A DNA stretch of 5,737 bases, taken from positions 1-5,737 of the forward strand of contig JAFAGR010000075.1 in assembly GCA_023422565.1 (NCBI GenBank), in the 5' to 3' direction. Every line of letters starts with the position of its first letter. Within the stretch, counting starts at the first letter, position 1. Made by a program: the position numbers and the translations under genes. The notes under the pieces are model-generated. The model did not search any database. It saw only the letters and a program-made list of their open reading frames with translations, and was not told the origin of the DNA. The stretch comes from Bacteroidota bacterium (GTDB taxonomy: Bacteria > Bacteroidota > Bacteroidia > Chitinophagales > Chitinophagaceae). This document shows, piece by piece, positions 5,432-5,737 of the stretch.

Positions 5432-5737
5432 ATGTTCCTGTTTAATTTATACAAGCACAGCAAGGGCCTGTTTTTTCTGTTCGCGGGCTTCTTGCTGGCT
5501 TTTGTTTTTATAAATGCCAAACAGGGTGCGGTAATCACACCGGTATATCAGTATGGCATGTTTAGCGAGCCTTTTTATCGTGATCAGAAGTATGTCGCTT
5601 ATCAATTCTCAGTTAATGGAGAAACCGTTTCTTTAAAAAACCTTTCCTTCCCGGCGCGTGATATTATGTTGGTTTCGTTGCAAAATTATTTGATTAGTGC
5701 CGAAAGAAATAGTGCTGTGTATCACACCATGCAGTCA
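5432..5737 (+). CDS. Unrecognised membrane-anchored protein, 5' part only
   Basis: An open frame of 102 codons runs to the window edge without a stop. It starts at ATG, 7 bases after the tpiA stop, so it is very likely the third gene of that operon. The protein begins MFLFNLYKHSKGLFFLF. One hydrophobic stretch at about residues 12-29 has basic residues before it (K8, K12), predicting a membrane anchor or uncleaved signal with the rest outside the cytoplasm. The remainder is soluble-looking and aromatic-rich (YQYGMF, FYRDQKYVAYQFSVNGE, LVSLQNYLI). I recognise no family. The short spacing, absence of a tpiA terminator and absence of its own promoter support co-transcription, but say nothing about function. 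Confidence 0.72.
   Translation, partial: MFLFNLYKHSKGLFFLFAGFLLAFVFINAKQGAVITPVYQYGMFSEPFYRDQKYVAYQFSVNGETVSLKNLSFPARDIMLVSLQNYLISAERNSAVYHTMQS

Overview
The window looks like chromosomal DNA from a member of the Bacteroidota, probably near Chitinophagaceae. Three things suggest this: a SusC-unrelated TonB-receptor-like outer-membrane barrel of the type common in that phylum, a GlmU-like 'sugar nucleotidyltransferase' family typical of Bacteroidota, and exact matches to the Bacteroidota -7 promoter consensus (TAnnTTTG) in all four gaps that precede a transcription unit. Start codons lack strong Shine-Dalgarno sequences, which also fits. The genus-level placement is inference.

Layout, all on the + strand: (1) bases 1-165 are non-coding, with a 7-bp tandem repeat at the left edge and a promoter with a possible operator next to the first gene. 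(2) 166-2601 encodes a large outer-membrane beta-barrel protein with a carboxypeptidase-regulatory-like N-terminal domain and a plug domain, followed by a strong hairpin terminator. (3) 2687-3178 encodes a YajQ-family nucleotide-binding protein. (4) 3257-3514 encodes type B ribosomal protein L31, with a small leader hairpin upstream and a clear intrinsic terminator downstream. (5) 3612-4679 encodes a GlmU-like left-handed beta-helix protein with a shortened N-terminal domain. It overlaps (6) tpiA, 4654-5424, by 26 bp, and (7) an unrecognised membrane-anchored protein starts 7 bp after tpiA and runs off the right edge.

The first three genes each appear to have their own promoter. The last three form a likely operon joining a sugar-nucleotide-type enzyme, a glycolytic enzyme and an unknown membrane protein. 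There are no stretches over 300 bases without a gene, no RNA genes, no mobile elements and no CRISPR array. The region reads as ordinary housekeeping chromosome. I see no convincing undescribed system. The items most worth a second look are the shortened GlmU-like protein, the palindrome at the first promoter, the L31 leader hairpin, and the unknown gene at the right edge.
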